NCBI GenBank assembly: GCA_002340325.1
Contig: DDLV01000131.1
Span: 1-39,841, forward strand
DNA: 39,841 bases
Source: Glaciecola sp. UBA2563
GTDB taxonomy: Bacteria > Pseudomonadota > Gammaproteobacteria > Enterobacterales > Alteromonadaceae
Direction: 5' to 3'
Each line of letters starts with the position of its first letter. Positions within the stretch are counted from its first letter, which is position 1. Positions 17,229 through 26,529 of the stretch are shown piece by piece. The translations under genes and the position numbers were made by a program. The notes beneath the pieces are model-generated. The model worked only from the letters and a program-made list of their open reading frames with translations, did not search any database and was not told where the DNA came from.

Positions 17229-19601
17229 CTAAAGGCTCTCTAGCATCAATTCTACAACAGCATGCAGCTCCTTGGTATTAAACGGCTTTTCCAAGTATGT
17301 CGTATTGGTAAAATCTCGGCTTAACTTTTGTACTTTTTCACCATCTGCACTATAGCCAGATGCAATGACGATGTTTACCAAAGGATCAATATCCTTTATT
17401 TGTCGGTAGATCTCATATCCACTCATCTCAGGCATTGACAAATCGAGAATAATCAAATCGATGCTGCTAATGTTTTCTTTATAGAAGTCTATACCATCGC
17501 GTCCATTTTCAGCCAACGTTACTTCGTATCCTGCCATAGTTAGTGCGTCTTTTAACACATCTCTTATCAATGCTTCGTCGTCAATCACTAATATACGGGC
17601 ATTATTATTCCGACTTCGAGGGACTGTAACCAGGTCTTCATCACAATTTACACAGCAGTGCTCAGTTTCATTAAATACTGGCAACAAAATTTCGAATTTG
17701 GTACCGACACCAAGCTTGCTTTCCACATCTATTGTACCTCCGTGTTGCATTATGGTGCCATAAACGGAAGCCAAACCCATACCAGTACCTTCCCCTTGCG
17801 GTTTAGTCGTGTAAAAAGGCTCAAATATTTTTTTAAGGTGATAAGCGGATATACCCGAGCCCGTATCTTCGAAGCAAACATGAAGCAAAACACCATCACA
17901 AGGCTTGTCCTGATTTTGAACCTTTCTATCATCCTCGGTCGTGCTATTGTAAGTGGATACAACAAGCTTTCCACTTGACCTTATTGCATCAATCGCGTTT
18001 ATCGCAACATTTAAAAATGCGCTTTGCAACTGGGTTTTATCACCAAACACGACTGGGTTGTCTGCATTTAAATCTGTTTTTATTGATATGGCTTTATCTA
18101 CCGTCCGTTCCAATAAATTCATGGTTTCAAGTAATTCTTCATGGATATTAGTGGGCCGTTTATCAAGTTTCTGTTTCCGAGAAAAATTAAGAAGTTGCCT
18201 AGTTAGCGTTCTTGAATTTTCAGCAGATAATAAGATCTTAGAAGCGTATTCATCTATAGGTTCATCGGCATTTTGTTGAAGTATCAATTCTGCGAAACCG
18301 AATATGCTAGACAAATTGTTATTGAAATCGTGTGCTATACCGCCTGCTAACTGCCCGATTGCATCCAGTTTTTCTCTATGCTTTAGCTGTTCTTGCGTTT
18401 CTTTTTCTTCGCTAATGTCATTACACACAACACTCAGATAATCAATTGTATTGGTTTGTTCTTTAAATATAGGAGTTATTGTTTGGTGTACCCAAATATA
18501 CTCACCTGTTTGTTTAGCTACTACCACTTCAAATATTTGTCTAATGCCGCTCTCTAAAACACAAATTAAATGATCAATAATTTTAGCCTTGGAGTCTTTG
18601 GAAAAAAATTCAAATGGATAATTCAATGCTTCCATGCTATTTGCGTAATTCAGTCTAAATATACTCAGGCCGTTTTCATTTATGTATCTAACCTTGAAGT
18701 CAACGTCCACTATCATGTGGCACATGGGGGAATGGTCTAACAACGCTTTGTTTCGTCTTTCCAAACATTGAATTTCTAATTTAGCGAGTTTGAGATCAGT
18801 AATATCCAGATGAGTGCCTAACATTCGTATTGGCTTTTCATCTTTGTCCCGTATTACAATTGCGTCTGCTTTTATGTATTTATATCGAGTTTCAGTATGG
18901 CAAATACGAAACTCGATATTGAATTCATTTAACCCCTGCAATGCGCCATCAAGTATTTGTAATACATACTCTTTTTCGTCTGGATGAATTTGTGATTTCC
19001 AGTTTTCAATATTAGTTTTTTGCGTAGCCTTAATATTTCCGTAGATGTGATACATCTGATTATCCCACGTCAAAAGATCCTCCTCTATGTCCCAGTCCCA
19101 AATGCCCACGTTACCGGCTTTTAACGACTTTTCTATCTTTGACTTGGTGCTTTCCAATAGCTTTATATGATTTTCCATTTTTTCCAGGCGCAATACGTTT
19201 GCTGTAATATCAAAACAAGAACCAATATACCCTCTAAATACGCCGTCAGCATCATAGTGTGGAGCTCCATCATCTTGGATCCAACCAAATGTTCCATCCG
19301 ATTTTTTTATTCGATAAATCATTGAAAAGTGCTGCCGATTTTCAAATGCTTCAGTATATGTTTTATAACAATGATCGTAGTCTTCGTAGTGAACTCCTTC
19401 AATCCAGCCAAAACCCAACTCTTCATTCAATCGTCGCCCCCTATAATTAAGCCATGATTGGTTAAAGTAAGTAACTTCTTGCCTTGTATTCGTCACATAC
19501 ATCAAGACTGATGTTGCCTCTGTGACTGCTCGTTGAAGTTGAATATCTTCGTTTTCATATCTAGGTATTGAATTAATTGGGTTCGTCATATTATTTTTCA
19601 C
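17229..19601 (-). CDS. Triple-PAS hybrid sensor histidine kinase with receiver
   Basis: A 790-residue cytoplasmic protein. PAS 1 spans about 25-135 (TDGTFGWIQDDG-like core ending GSCFDIT), PAS-3 about 155-270 (W168, W179, HPDE 206-209, GTHLDIT) and PAS 3 about 285-398 (SPMCHMIVDVDFKVRYINENG, ending VVCNDISEEK). HisKA has H424 in GGIAHDFNNNLSSI, the HDFNN variant. The ATPase domain has N535, DTGSGI 579-584 and GTGMGLASVYG, and the receiver has D674/D675 and phospho-acceptor D720 (LDLSMPEMSG). GTG 19601 or ATG 19589 may be the start. Its PAS-3 domain resembles that of the kinase at 13505. An HxlR-type palindrome lies 60-80 bp upstream. Confidence 0.93.
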   Translation of the reverse strand: MKNNMTNPINSIPRYENEDIQLQRAVTEATSVLMYVTNTRQEVTYFNQSWLNYRGRRLNEELGFGWIEGVHYEDYDHCYKTYTEAFENRQHFSMIYRIKKSDGTFGWIQDDGAPHYDADGVFRGYIGSCFDITANVLRLEKMENHIKLLESTKSKIEKSLKAGNVGIWDWDIEEDLLTWDNQMYHIYGNIKATQKTNIENWKSQIHPDEKEYVLQILDGALQGLNEFNIEFRICHTETRYKYIKADAIVIRDKDEKPIRMLGTHLDITDLKLAKLEIQCLERRNKALLDHSPMCHMIVDVDFKVRYINENGLSIFRLNYANSMEALNYPFEFFSKDSKAKIIDHLICVLESGIRQIFEVVVAKQTGEYIWVHQTITPIFKEQTNTIDYLSVVCNDISEEKETQEQLKHREKLDAIGQLAGGIAHDFNNNLSSIFGFAELILQQNADEPIDEYASKILLSAENSRTLTRQLLNFSRKQKLDKRPTNIHEELLETMNLLERTVDKAISIKTDLNADNPVVFGDKTQLQSAFLNVAINAIDAIRSSGKLVVSTYNSTTEDDRKVQNQDKPCDGVLLHVCFEDTGSGISAYHLKKIFEPFYTTKPQGEGTGMGLASVYGTIMQHGGTIDVESKLGVGTKFEILLPVFNETEHCCVNCDEDLVTVPRSRNNNARILVIDDEALIRDVLKDALTMAGYEVTLAENGRDGIDFYKENISSIDLIILDLSMPEMSGYEIYRQIKDIDPLVNIVIASGYSADGEKVQKLSRDFTNTTYLEKPFNTKELHAVVELMLESL

Positions 19602-19659
19602 ATAGCCACTTTATAAATTGCACATACGAGTCAGTAATAGCATCGCATACTGCCTATAT

Positions 19660-19680
19660 ATACTTGCTTTATGCAAGTAT
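19660..19680. promoter_or_regulatory. Perfect palindrome ATACTTGC-TTTAT-GCAAGTAT
   Basis: Two perfect 8-bp arms separated by five bases, 59 bp before the GTG start of the minus-strand hybrid kinase and 167 bp before the decayed DUF6817-like gene. The same 21-bp layout occurs upstream of the leftward RND operon (30846-30866, 17 of 21 identical) and in the dehydrogenase/HxlR intergenic region (39311-39331, 15 of 21). It is proposed as a binding site for an HxlR-type regulator. Confidence 0.55.
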
Positions 19681-19711
19681 CGGATCAATATTTTTACGCG
19701 CCGAATTAAAA

Positions 19712-19728
19712 CAAGACACGAGTCTCAA
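19712..19728 (+). repeat. Shared element CAAGACACGAGTCTCAA, copy 1
   Basis: Seventeen bases matching 31212-31228 with one difference (A/G at the sixth-to-seventh base of the motif). Similarity continues weakly for about 15 bases downstream (AATNNATAAT). It is partly palindromic (AGAC/GTCT). Both copies lie 75-120 bp before a plus-strand reading frame, and both are in intergenic regions with the HxlR-type palindrome. Confidence 0.45.
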
Positions 19729-19846
19729 TAATGGATAATGAGTGATCACTATAAATTTAAAAGCAGTTAACAATTCTAACCTGGGTGCCTTGCAAGCGTT
19801 TTACTACCATGAATATAATCAATCGACATACTGTGATCTGTAATTG

Positions 19847-20281
19847 ATGAACACCACACATAAGGATTCGCGCTTTACGTTTTTAGAATCATTAAACGCG
19901 GGGATTTCAAATACCTGAATGGTGATTTAATAAGCCACCTTACCGGTACAGCAAGTATCCTTAAAAGTTGGGGTGCTTCAGAGTTATTGCAGACTGCTGG
20001 GCTATTCCATGCTGCTTATGAAACCGCCGGTTTCGAAAAAAACATGGTGTCACTTCAACATTGATTGCCAAGACTATTGGAGAAACGAAGAAGCACTTGT
20101 GTATCTATATTGCTCATGTGATAGAGCTTATGTTTTTCCGCAATTCGGTCACCAAAACCAAATTCTTTTTAAAGATAGATACGATCAAACTACGTTTCCG
20201 TTAGATATCAAAAACACATACGGGTTCTACCCGATTGACACAAGAACGGTGTTGGTAGCATGGCTGTGTATCAAAGTTTGA
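19847..20281 (+). pseudogene. Decayed DUF6817-like gene
   Basis: Fragments in different frames make one protein: MNTTHKDSRFTFLESLNAG, then DFKYLNGDLISHLTGTASILKSWGASELLQTAGLFHAAYETAGF, then NEEALVYLYCSCDRAYVFPQ to a stop near 20281. The HL-GT-ILK-WG...AGLFHAAYET pattern resembles DUF6817, where a metal-binding histidine pair is expected. At least two frame changes (near 19900 and near 20065) are needed to join the pieces. The family name is from memory and is the weaker part of this call; the frameshifted state is clear. Confidence 0.5.
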
Positions 20282-20514
20282 TATTAAAGGATTGCCAAAC
20301 AACATCTCGCATAGGTTGACAATTAAGGCTGTAGGTTAATACACCGATTGCACATGAAGGTAATTAAACATTTGCGGGTTATCGACATCATTGGAACAAG
20401 CAGACAGAACGACAACCGTGCGACATCAGGGGACGTCTGCTTGGAACGCATTCTTTAGAACAGAATTTACGTTTAGTTTAGTTACCGTCTGAGTAGAATG
20501 CCGTCCTAATTAAG
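20282..20514. other. Gap between the decayed gene and the chemoreceptor
   Basis: About 230 bp with no gene. It holds an inverted repeat CAAGCAGAC (20397-20405) with GTCTGCTTG (20435-20443), loop 29 bases, and no T-tract. It could lie at the 3' end of the leftward chemoreceptor transcript but is not a clear terminator. Confidence 0.4.
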
Positions 20515-22248
20515 TTAAAAGCGAGATTTCGCAAAATTATCGACACGAGGCTTACATCTGACGCCTTGACCTATATTCAGTGTGAACTGCGCCAAGAGCT
20601 GGTCTAATGTATTGGCTTGTCCCTCGAGCCTAGAAGCTGCTGATGCACTTTCATTTGCTACATTAGAGTTTTGCTGCGTCACCTTATCAATTGATTTGAT
20701 ACCTTGATTAATTACCTTAGCACCTGAAGCCTGTTCATTACACGCTTGCGTTATATCGTTCACAATATCTGATGTTCTGTTGATAACCTCTGATATCATA
20801 TTGAGTCTTTGTGATGTTTCTTCTGCGATCTGACTGCCATGACGTGTTTTTTCAACCGATTCAGCTATTAAGTTTGCTATTTGCTCAGCAGCTTCCGTGC
20901 TTCGTGCGGCTAAACCTCGTACTTCATCTGCCACAACGGCAAAGCCTCTACCTTGCTCTCCCGCTCGAGCTGCCTCGATGGCAGCATTAAGCGCTAATAG
21001 ATTAGTCTGCTCAGCAATCTCATCAATAGTTTTTATAAATTGAGAGATGGATTCAGTTGCTGCAGATATGTCATTCATGGCATTCACCATTTCTTCCATT
21101 TTTTGACTGCCCGCGTGTGCAGCATCCCTTGCTTCCAAAGTAAACTGTTTCGCGGATTCAGAATGTTCAGCATTGTTGTTAATTTGATTTACGAGATCCG
21201 AAAGAGATGTGGATACGTCATCTAGACTTCCTGCTTGTTCACTTGCGCCCACAGAAAGTGTATTGCTGGGTTTTGTCATATTTACGCTGCCCTCACTGAT
21301 TTCATGAGATACATGTTTCGTTTGCGAGAGGGATTCGTTTAGTTTTAAAACCATATTGTTGAGAGCAAGGCCTAACTGGTCTTTAGCAGATGAAGGCTGA
21401 ACACTATGGCCTAAGTCCCCCTCTGCGATTCTCTTTGCTATTCGTGTTTTCTCTTTTAACGAATCGGTCATCTTTACCATTTCAGCATATATACCAGACA
21501 TTTTTTGTTGGTTTTGATTCGGTATTTCCATATCGCCTTGCGCCACGCGTTTCGCTATATTGGCGATATAGCTCGGTTCACCCCCTACTAATCTCATAAT
21601 ATAGTTTGTCAACCATATCGCGACCGCCGTTCCAATTAACATCGCTATCACTGTGCCGGCTATTGTGGTTGTTAATACAAGGTTTTCAGTATTAGCGTAA
21701 GACGCCTTTCTTTCCTCCAATAATGTTCTTTCACGCTGCTTAAACGTCTCGATTTGCTGTCTAAATGTATCAAAAAACGTCTTACCGCGTGCCTCGGCAA
21801 CTAACTCAGCTAAATCGTACAAACTGTAGTCATCACCAACAGCTCTTCGTGAATTTATTTGCAGTTGTACTACGTCGTTGTCCCAGGTTTTTATTGTGTT
21901 TTCAATTTTATTGAGTAGATCAACCTGCTCCGGATTATCAGAAACTGTGGTCTTTAGAGTATTAACAATTTCAGTAAACCGTCTCTTGCCTTGATAATAA
22001 GGTTCCAAAAACTCTTCCTGACCCGCGATAAGGAATCCTCTCATACCTGTTTCCATGTCCACGGCAGCAGCGAGAACCATTTAAGCTTTATCAAGCACTT
22101 TATGCGTGTGGTCAACCCAAATAAAATTGTTTTGTTTAGCTTTAACACTGACAACCACAATACATGTTACGATGTCCATTAGTGTAAAAATAAAACCGTA
22201 GCCACTCAGCATTTTTGTTTTAAACGTTAAATTAGTCATGATCGACAT
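20515..22248 (-). pseudogene. Methyl-accepting chemotaxis protein with one in-frame TAA
   Basis: From ATG 22248 the frame reads MSIMTNLTFKTKMLSGYG, a first membrane helix (FIFTLMDIVTCIVVVSV) and WVDHTHKVLDKA. It meets TAA at 22083-22081 and continues in the same frame directly as MVLAAAVDMETGMRGFLIAGQEEFLEPY, a CHASE3-type periplasmic domain. Helix 2 (LVLTTTIAGTVIAMLIGTAVAIWL), HAMP and the conserved signalling tip (EQTNLLALNAAIEAARAGEQGRGFAVVADEVRGLA) follow. Restoring one codon would give a normal receptor of about 577 residues. ATG 22080, next to the TAA, could start a 521-residue product lacking helix 1, which would insert wrongly. ATG 22248 follows GGAGG-rich sequence. Confidence 0.88.
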
Positions 22249-22278
22249 TTTTCCAGGACAACTCCTCCCTAATAACAT

Positions 22279-22896
22279 TGTTAGCGGCTGTTCGCGTAAA
22301 AACTTAAAGTGATTAACTTCGAAGTAAATCCAGCATCAAAGCGGAAATTAATACTATTTAGACATCATCTGCGCTAACACGTGACACTATATTTAAACGC
22401 TGCTAAAACTGGTCAAAAAGTCTTTGCATATTTCTTAAGATTTTATGGCTTTTCCCGCAATCTAACGATTAGATCCGTTTACAATTTGCACAACATCGTG
22501 CGTTGGTATTTTAAGGAATACACAGAATTACGAGAATTCTCTTACTATTAACCTTAAATTAAATGTGGGGACTACCTTTCATAAATATCTCGCGCTTACA
22601 ATAAAATCTTTCTTACATGTAAACGCGTTGCACAATTTTTTTGTAGCAATGAACTCATTCTTTTCGATGTCTCTTCTTTTTGTATTTGAAAATCTGCATC
22701 TTTTTTCATCATATATTCAGACGGAATAAGCTAATCAAATTTCTCATGCATGAGATGATATGGATGAGAAATTATGCCGCTATTTTCCGATTTACTAGAT
22801 TTACTAGATTTACTAAAAACAGGTTCACCTGGAGTTTTTTAGAATCTATTTCGATAAATGAATTACCGCCTCTCGAGCTAATTGTTGACCTATTTT
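22279..22896. other. Intergenic region with a 9-bp tandem repeat
   Basis: About 620 bp, AT-rich, upstream of the chemoreceptor. It contains GATTTACTA three times in tandem at 22789-22815. A plus-strand frame at 22680-22934 spans it but has low-complexity content (RFTRFTRFTKNRFTW) produced by the repeat and overlaps the GST stop, so it is not called. Confidence 0.5.
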
Positions 22897-23544
22897 CTAT
22901 TCGAATGCCTTCGCATACGCTTCTCTACTGCTGAGCCGATTTAAGTACTGCTCAAAATGAATCGATTCGCATAGATCATATGCTCTGGCCCAGCCAATAC
23001 AATGTCCCATTATGATATCTGCTGCAGTAAAATCATAGCCGGTTATATAGGGCGAATCTTGCAAACGACTTAGCAACGTTGGCTCTACCTCCCTCATAAT
23101 CTTTGCTCGATATCGTTCAATAGTTTTGGCGTCGCTATCTTGTCCAAGAAAGCTTAAGTGTATTCTCATCTGCCACAGCATACTATCAAATGAGGTGCCA
23201 GCATAATGGACCATCTGCAAATAATCAGCTCTTTGCCTATAATCCGTTAAGGGTGGTGCGATGCCGCTATCTGTGAAAGTATCAGCAACCCATAACACAA
23301 TCGCAGTGCTTTCATATATGTGTTGAAACGTGCCGTCTGCCCAGTTTACTTCCAATACCGGTACTGCATGGTTTGGATTTATCTTTAAAAACTGAGAATG
23401 TAAATGTTCTCCAGCCATTAAATTTATGTCAACTACGTCAAAGTCCATAGCACCTACTTCAAACAATGCCCAAAGTACCCGACTACTGCGGCTTTTGCTA
23501 AAGTGATAAAGCGTCATTGATGTAATCATTTCAAGATTTTTCAT
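22897..23544 (-). CDS. Glutathione S-transferase
   Basis: A soluble 215-residue protein with the two-domain GST layout. The N-terminal thioredoxin-like half has MTLYHFSKSRSSRVLWAL, with a serine cluster where the catalytic Ser/Tyr/Cys lies, the cis-proline NHAVPVLEV and the ESTAIVLWVAD motif. The helical half has the N-capping box GYDFTAADIIMGHCIGWA. ATG 23544 is chosen because GGGG lies upstream; TTG 23559 and ATG 23529 or 23517 are alternatives. It is the last gene of the leftward cluster behind the patatin gene. Placement downstream of an efflux system suggests a role against electrophilic compounds; that is inference. Confidence 0.92.
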   Translation of the reverse strand: MKNLEMITSMTLYHFSKSRSSRVLWALFEVGAMDFDVVDINLMAGEHLHSQFLKINPNHAVPVLEVNWADGTFQHIYESTAIVLWVADTFTDSGIAPPLTDYRQRADYLQMVHYAGTSFDSMLWQMRIHLSFLGQDSDAKTIERYRAKIMREVEPTLLSRLQDSPYITGYDFTAADIIMGHCIGWARAYDLCESIHFEQYLNRLSSREAYAKAFE

Positions 23545-23604
23545 TTTTCGTCGCCCCAAATTGTAAGCATTATCTTTAATACATGATGATTGATTTTTTC
23601 TACA

Positions 23605-24513
23605 CTAATCTTGAGTTTGATGGGCACTCATCAAAGCTTTTTGGGTGTTAAGCTTTAAAAGCAATTCATCGACTTTATCTCGGGCGTACGCTTCACCAAT
23701 ATTTTCAGACTCTATAAAATAGCTGCGCCAAGGTCCAGCGCTGTAACCTACTGGCGGACGCATGACAAAATCTGCATAAACAAGTTGTGGGTCAATCCTA
23801 TCCCTTCGCTCTCGTTCCCGAGTCAAGCGTTTTTCTGACGTATTTTCGGGAGCATCATCTGGGTTTGCAGATACATCGACAGCAATGATGAATTGAGCTC
23901 CAGCTTGCTTTGCCGCTTCCACGGCAACAGGCAATGACTCATCACCGTCTATGTAGGAAATGCCATCTATACCCACAGGTGAAAATATATTTTTAACCGC
24001 ACTAGAAGCTCGAACAGCAACACCGGTGTTTCCTGAGTCAAAAAATACGGGCTGCAAATCATTCTGTCTCGTTGCTACAACAATAAGTGACCTCCCAAAA
24101 TCCTGCATTTTTTTATCATTGACACCATTATTAACATAATCCTGTAATCGCTGGCCTTTAATCCAACCTTCTTCTGCAAATAGCGTTAAATCAAAAAGCG
24201 TCAGTGGACCACCTTGCATAGAAAGCGTTGATATTTCTTCCGCGGTATAACCTGCCGCCCAAAATGCGCCAATAACTGATCCAACGCTTGAGCCAACGAC
24301 CAAATCAATATCGATATTGTGTTCTTCAAGGACTTTTAAGATCCCAATATGAGCATAACCTCTTGGACCACCGCTACCTAGCACAAGCGCCACCTTCGGT
24401 TTTTCAACAAAAGGTTGTATTGATTTCATAGGGATTGGCTTATCAATGCCCGTATAATTAAACGAGTAGCACCCGCTTAATAAAAACATTATTGCGATAG
24501 ATAGTATGCGCAT
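23605..24513 (-). CDS. Patatin-like phospholipase, RssA-type lipoprotein
   Basis: A 302-residue serine lipid acyl hydrolase. A lipoprotein signal (MRILSIAIMFLLSGC, lipid-bearing C15) should anchor it in the envelope. The patatin dyad is visible: oxyanion loop GSGGPRG (46-52), nucleophile S76 in GSSVG and D189 in DG. The second motif reads DGDESLPV rather than DGG-x-NPLPV, a deviation and shortening that may affect activity. It lies between the GST and MipA/OmpV genes on the same strand, about 110 bp after the latter. Confidence 0.9.
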   Translation of the reverse strand: MRILSIAIMFLLSGCYSFNYTGIDKPIPMKSIQPFVEKPKVALVLGSGGPRGYAHIGILKVLEEHNIDIDLVVGSSVGSVIGAFWAAGYTAEEISTLSMQGGPLTLFDLTLFAEEGWIKGQRLQDYVNNGVNDKKMQDFGRSLIVVATRQNDLQPVFFDSGNTGVAVRASSAVKNIFSPVGIDGISYIDGDESLPVAVEAAKQAGAQFIIAVDVSANPDDAPENTSEKRLTRERERRDRIDPQLVYADFVMRPPVGYSAGPWRSYFIESENIGEAYARDKVDELLLKLNTQKALMSAHQTQD

Positions 24514-24620
24514 ATGGGCCCCTTTAAGTATTTGTTACATTTTCCAAGTGAATCTGTATTCACAATGAATTTCTCCTAATTCTTAGCATGTTAACCGTTC
24601 AGTCCAATTAAGGGATGTGG

Positions 24621-25436
24621 TTAAAAATGATAAGCGATGCCAGCGCCAAACAGCATTTGATTTTCATCCCCTTCAATATCAACTATCGGACTATCAGCGG
24701 CGTCACCTAGTAATCTTTGGTAACCCGCAAGGCCCATAACAGACCATTGTTGATTCAACATATAATTAGCAAACAGTGTTGCGCTTAATCGATTAAATCC
24801 TTCTTCGGCTTCATAACGTGGTAAACCAGACACAATGCTATTTTGTTCACTGACAGAAAAGTAGGTATCGGTAAACTCATCGTTACCGTATTCCAAGATA
24901 AGGGACGCGCTAACTCGTAAGCGTTCGCCAGACATATAACTATAGGTTGAATTTAGTTCTGCGATGGTACCGTCATGCGCATCAGAAGTGTCTGTTAAAA
25001 TATCTAAACTAAATGAAACTTGATCAGAGTCGCTGAAAATGCCTTGAAATAGAAAATTGATAAACGCTCCAGCTTCAATAGTACTATCAATCTCTTCAAA
25101 CATTGCGATTGTTTCATTGTCCAAATCTTCATCCCGTGCAAATCGAAAACCAAACATTGGCCCAAATTCAATACCTTGCACCCTTGAAACGTTTACACGA
25201 GTCGTCAACCCTTGTACTTCAAGGTAATATTGATTGCGCTGAATACGACCTATTACCAATGGCACGATATCGGCATCATTAGCCCCGTCGTACTCAGGGA
25301 TTGAAAGTGCACCCAACCCCCAAAAGCCGAATATCCTATCTTTTGGCAGCTGAGCGCTAGCGCTACCGCACGTGACACCTAAAATACAGATGCTACAAAA
25401 GGCAACAGTATTGAGTATTAACTTATTCACTTTCAT
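24621..25436 (-). CDS. MipA/OmpV-family outer-membrane protein
   Basis: A 271-residue protein with a signal peptide ending GSASAQ, then a beta-barrel of the MipA/OmpV family. The family opening GALSIPEYDGANDADIVPLVIGRIQRNQYYLEVQG is clear, alternating strands follow, and the last strand LFGAGIAYHF ends in an aromatic residue as outer-membrane barrels do. It starts 14 bp downstream of the broken outer-membrane factor. Family members act as porins or scaffold proteins; the substrate is not evident. It may now be the only outer-membrane component made by this operon. Confidence 0.92.
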   Translation of the reverse strand: MKVNKLILNTVAFCSICILGVTCGSASAQLPKDRIFGFWGLGALSIPEYDGANDADIVPLVIGRIQRNQYYLEVQGLTTRVNVSRVQGIEFGPMFGFRFARDEDLDNETIAMFEEIDSTIEAGAFINFLFQGIFSDSDQVSFSLDILTDTSDAHDGTIAELNSTYSYMSGERLRVSASLILEYGNDEFTDTYFSVSEQNSIVSGLPRYEAEEGFNRLSATLFANYMLNQQWSVMGLAGYQRLLGDAADSPIVDIEGDENQMLFGAGIAYHF

Positions 25437-25450
25437 AATTTTTTCCCATT

Positions 25451-26529
25451 TTAAATTTCGTTTTGTGAAACAACATTGGCGATTAATTGTTCATCTTCAA
25501 ACATTTCCCAACCCCCACCAAGTGACTTATACAAAGCAATAGTCGCCGCCATCAACCTGGTCTCTGACTGCACTTGCAAGTCTTCAAAGGTGGTAAGCTC
25601 ACGTTCTGCATCAAGTAATGTCAGAAAATTTGTTAACTCATTGTCGTAAAGTATTTTTGATAGCTCGACTGATTCTTTTGCGGCCAGCACTGCTTTGGAC
25701 AATTCACGGTAGGTCTGCTTCTCTGTTTGCTGACGTGATAGTGCGTTTTCTGTTTCCTCAAACGCGTTGAGAACAGTCCTCTCTAGTGTTTTGGCGGCAA
25801 CCGATTGTCTTATCTCAACGATCTTTATCTGATTGCGCAATCGACCGGCCTCAAATATGGGTAGCCTCAACATCCCAGCTGATAGAAATGTTTCACTGAC
25901 ATTTTCAATAAGTTCGGATGAGCTAGTAGATAACCTGCCTATGTTGGCAACTAGATTAAAGGACGGATAAAGGCACGCAACCGCAACACCAACGTCGGCA
26001 TACGAAGCTGCTAATAGCCGCTCTGCTTGCTGTATATCAGGTCTACGATGAATCAAGTCTGACGTTACCTCAATGGCAATAACTTCGGGAAGAAGTGGCA
26101 GTTCATCCTCGTCATCAATTAAATCATCCAGTAAATGAGGGGATTGCCTCATTAGGACGGCTATTCGAAATCTATTCTCGCGAATATCAGCTTCGATTGC
26201 AGGAAGTCGCTCTTTTGAATTAGCCAATGATGCTTTTGCGTGACTAATATCGACTTCTCTACACAAGCCGTTTTTTATTAGCTTTGAAACTAGAATAACT
26301 GTTTGGGATTGTAGTTCTATATTGCGTTTTAAGACCGAGAGACGCTTTTGATTCCCTCGTAGCTCGTAATAGTTCCGGGCCACCTCTGAGATTATACTTA
26401 GGCGCGCGCCTCTTAGCGCGAATTCGTTACTTTGCACTCTGGACTCACTCAATCGAAGTTTTACTTCTTCAATATCCAGATTTTGCATTATAGCCATATC
26501 TATGATCCTTGTAAGGATTGCCACTTCAT
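25451..26529 (-). pseudogene. TolC/NodT-type outer-membrane efflux protein, N-terminus deleted and frameshifted
   Basis: The C-terminal three quarters are good: ISEVARNYYELRGNQKRL, IHRRPDIQQAERLLAASYADVGVA, YPSFNLVANIG, LPIFEAGRLRNQI, ETENALSRQQTE and LTLLDAERELTTFEDL are all NodT/TolC hallmarks. Three defects are seen: no signal peptide or lipid-bearing cysteine; the family WWQSL motif appears only as MKWQSLQGS directly at the RND stop (ATG 26529 overlaps TGA) in another frame; and about 40 residues seem missing between ESRVQSNE and GARLSIISEVA. The longest plausible start is ATG 26497 (348 residues). Without export signals it cannot reach the outer membrane. Confidence 0.82.

Noticed and set aside
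19948..19955. GCAAGTAT half-site as a further HxlR operator
   Set aside because: It lacks the opposite half-site and lies within former coding sequence, so it is probably chance.
20397..20443. CAAGCAGAC...GTCTGCTTG inverted repeat as terminator of the chemoreceptor
   Set aside because: The loop is 29 bases and there is no T-tract, so termination is not supported.
22789..22815. Three 9-bp tandem repeats as a CRISPR-like array
   Set aside because: Repeats are contiguous with no spacers, and there are no cas genes.
22680..22934. 84-codon frame RFTRFTRFTKNRFTW
   Set aside because: It is produced by the GATTTACTA tandem repeat and overlaps the GST end; no coding character.
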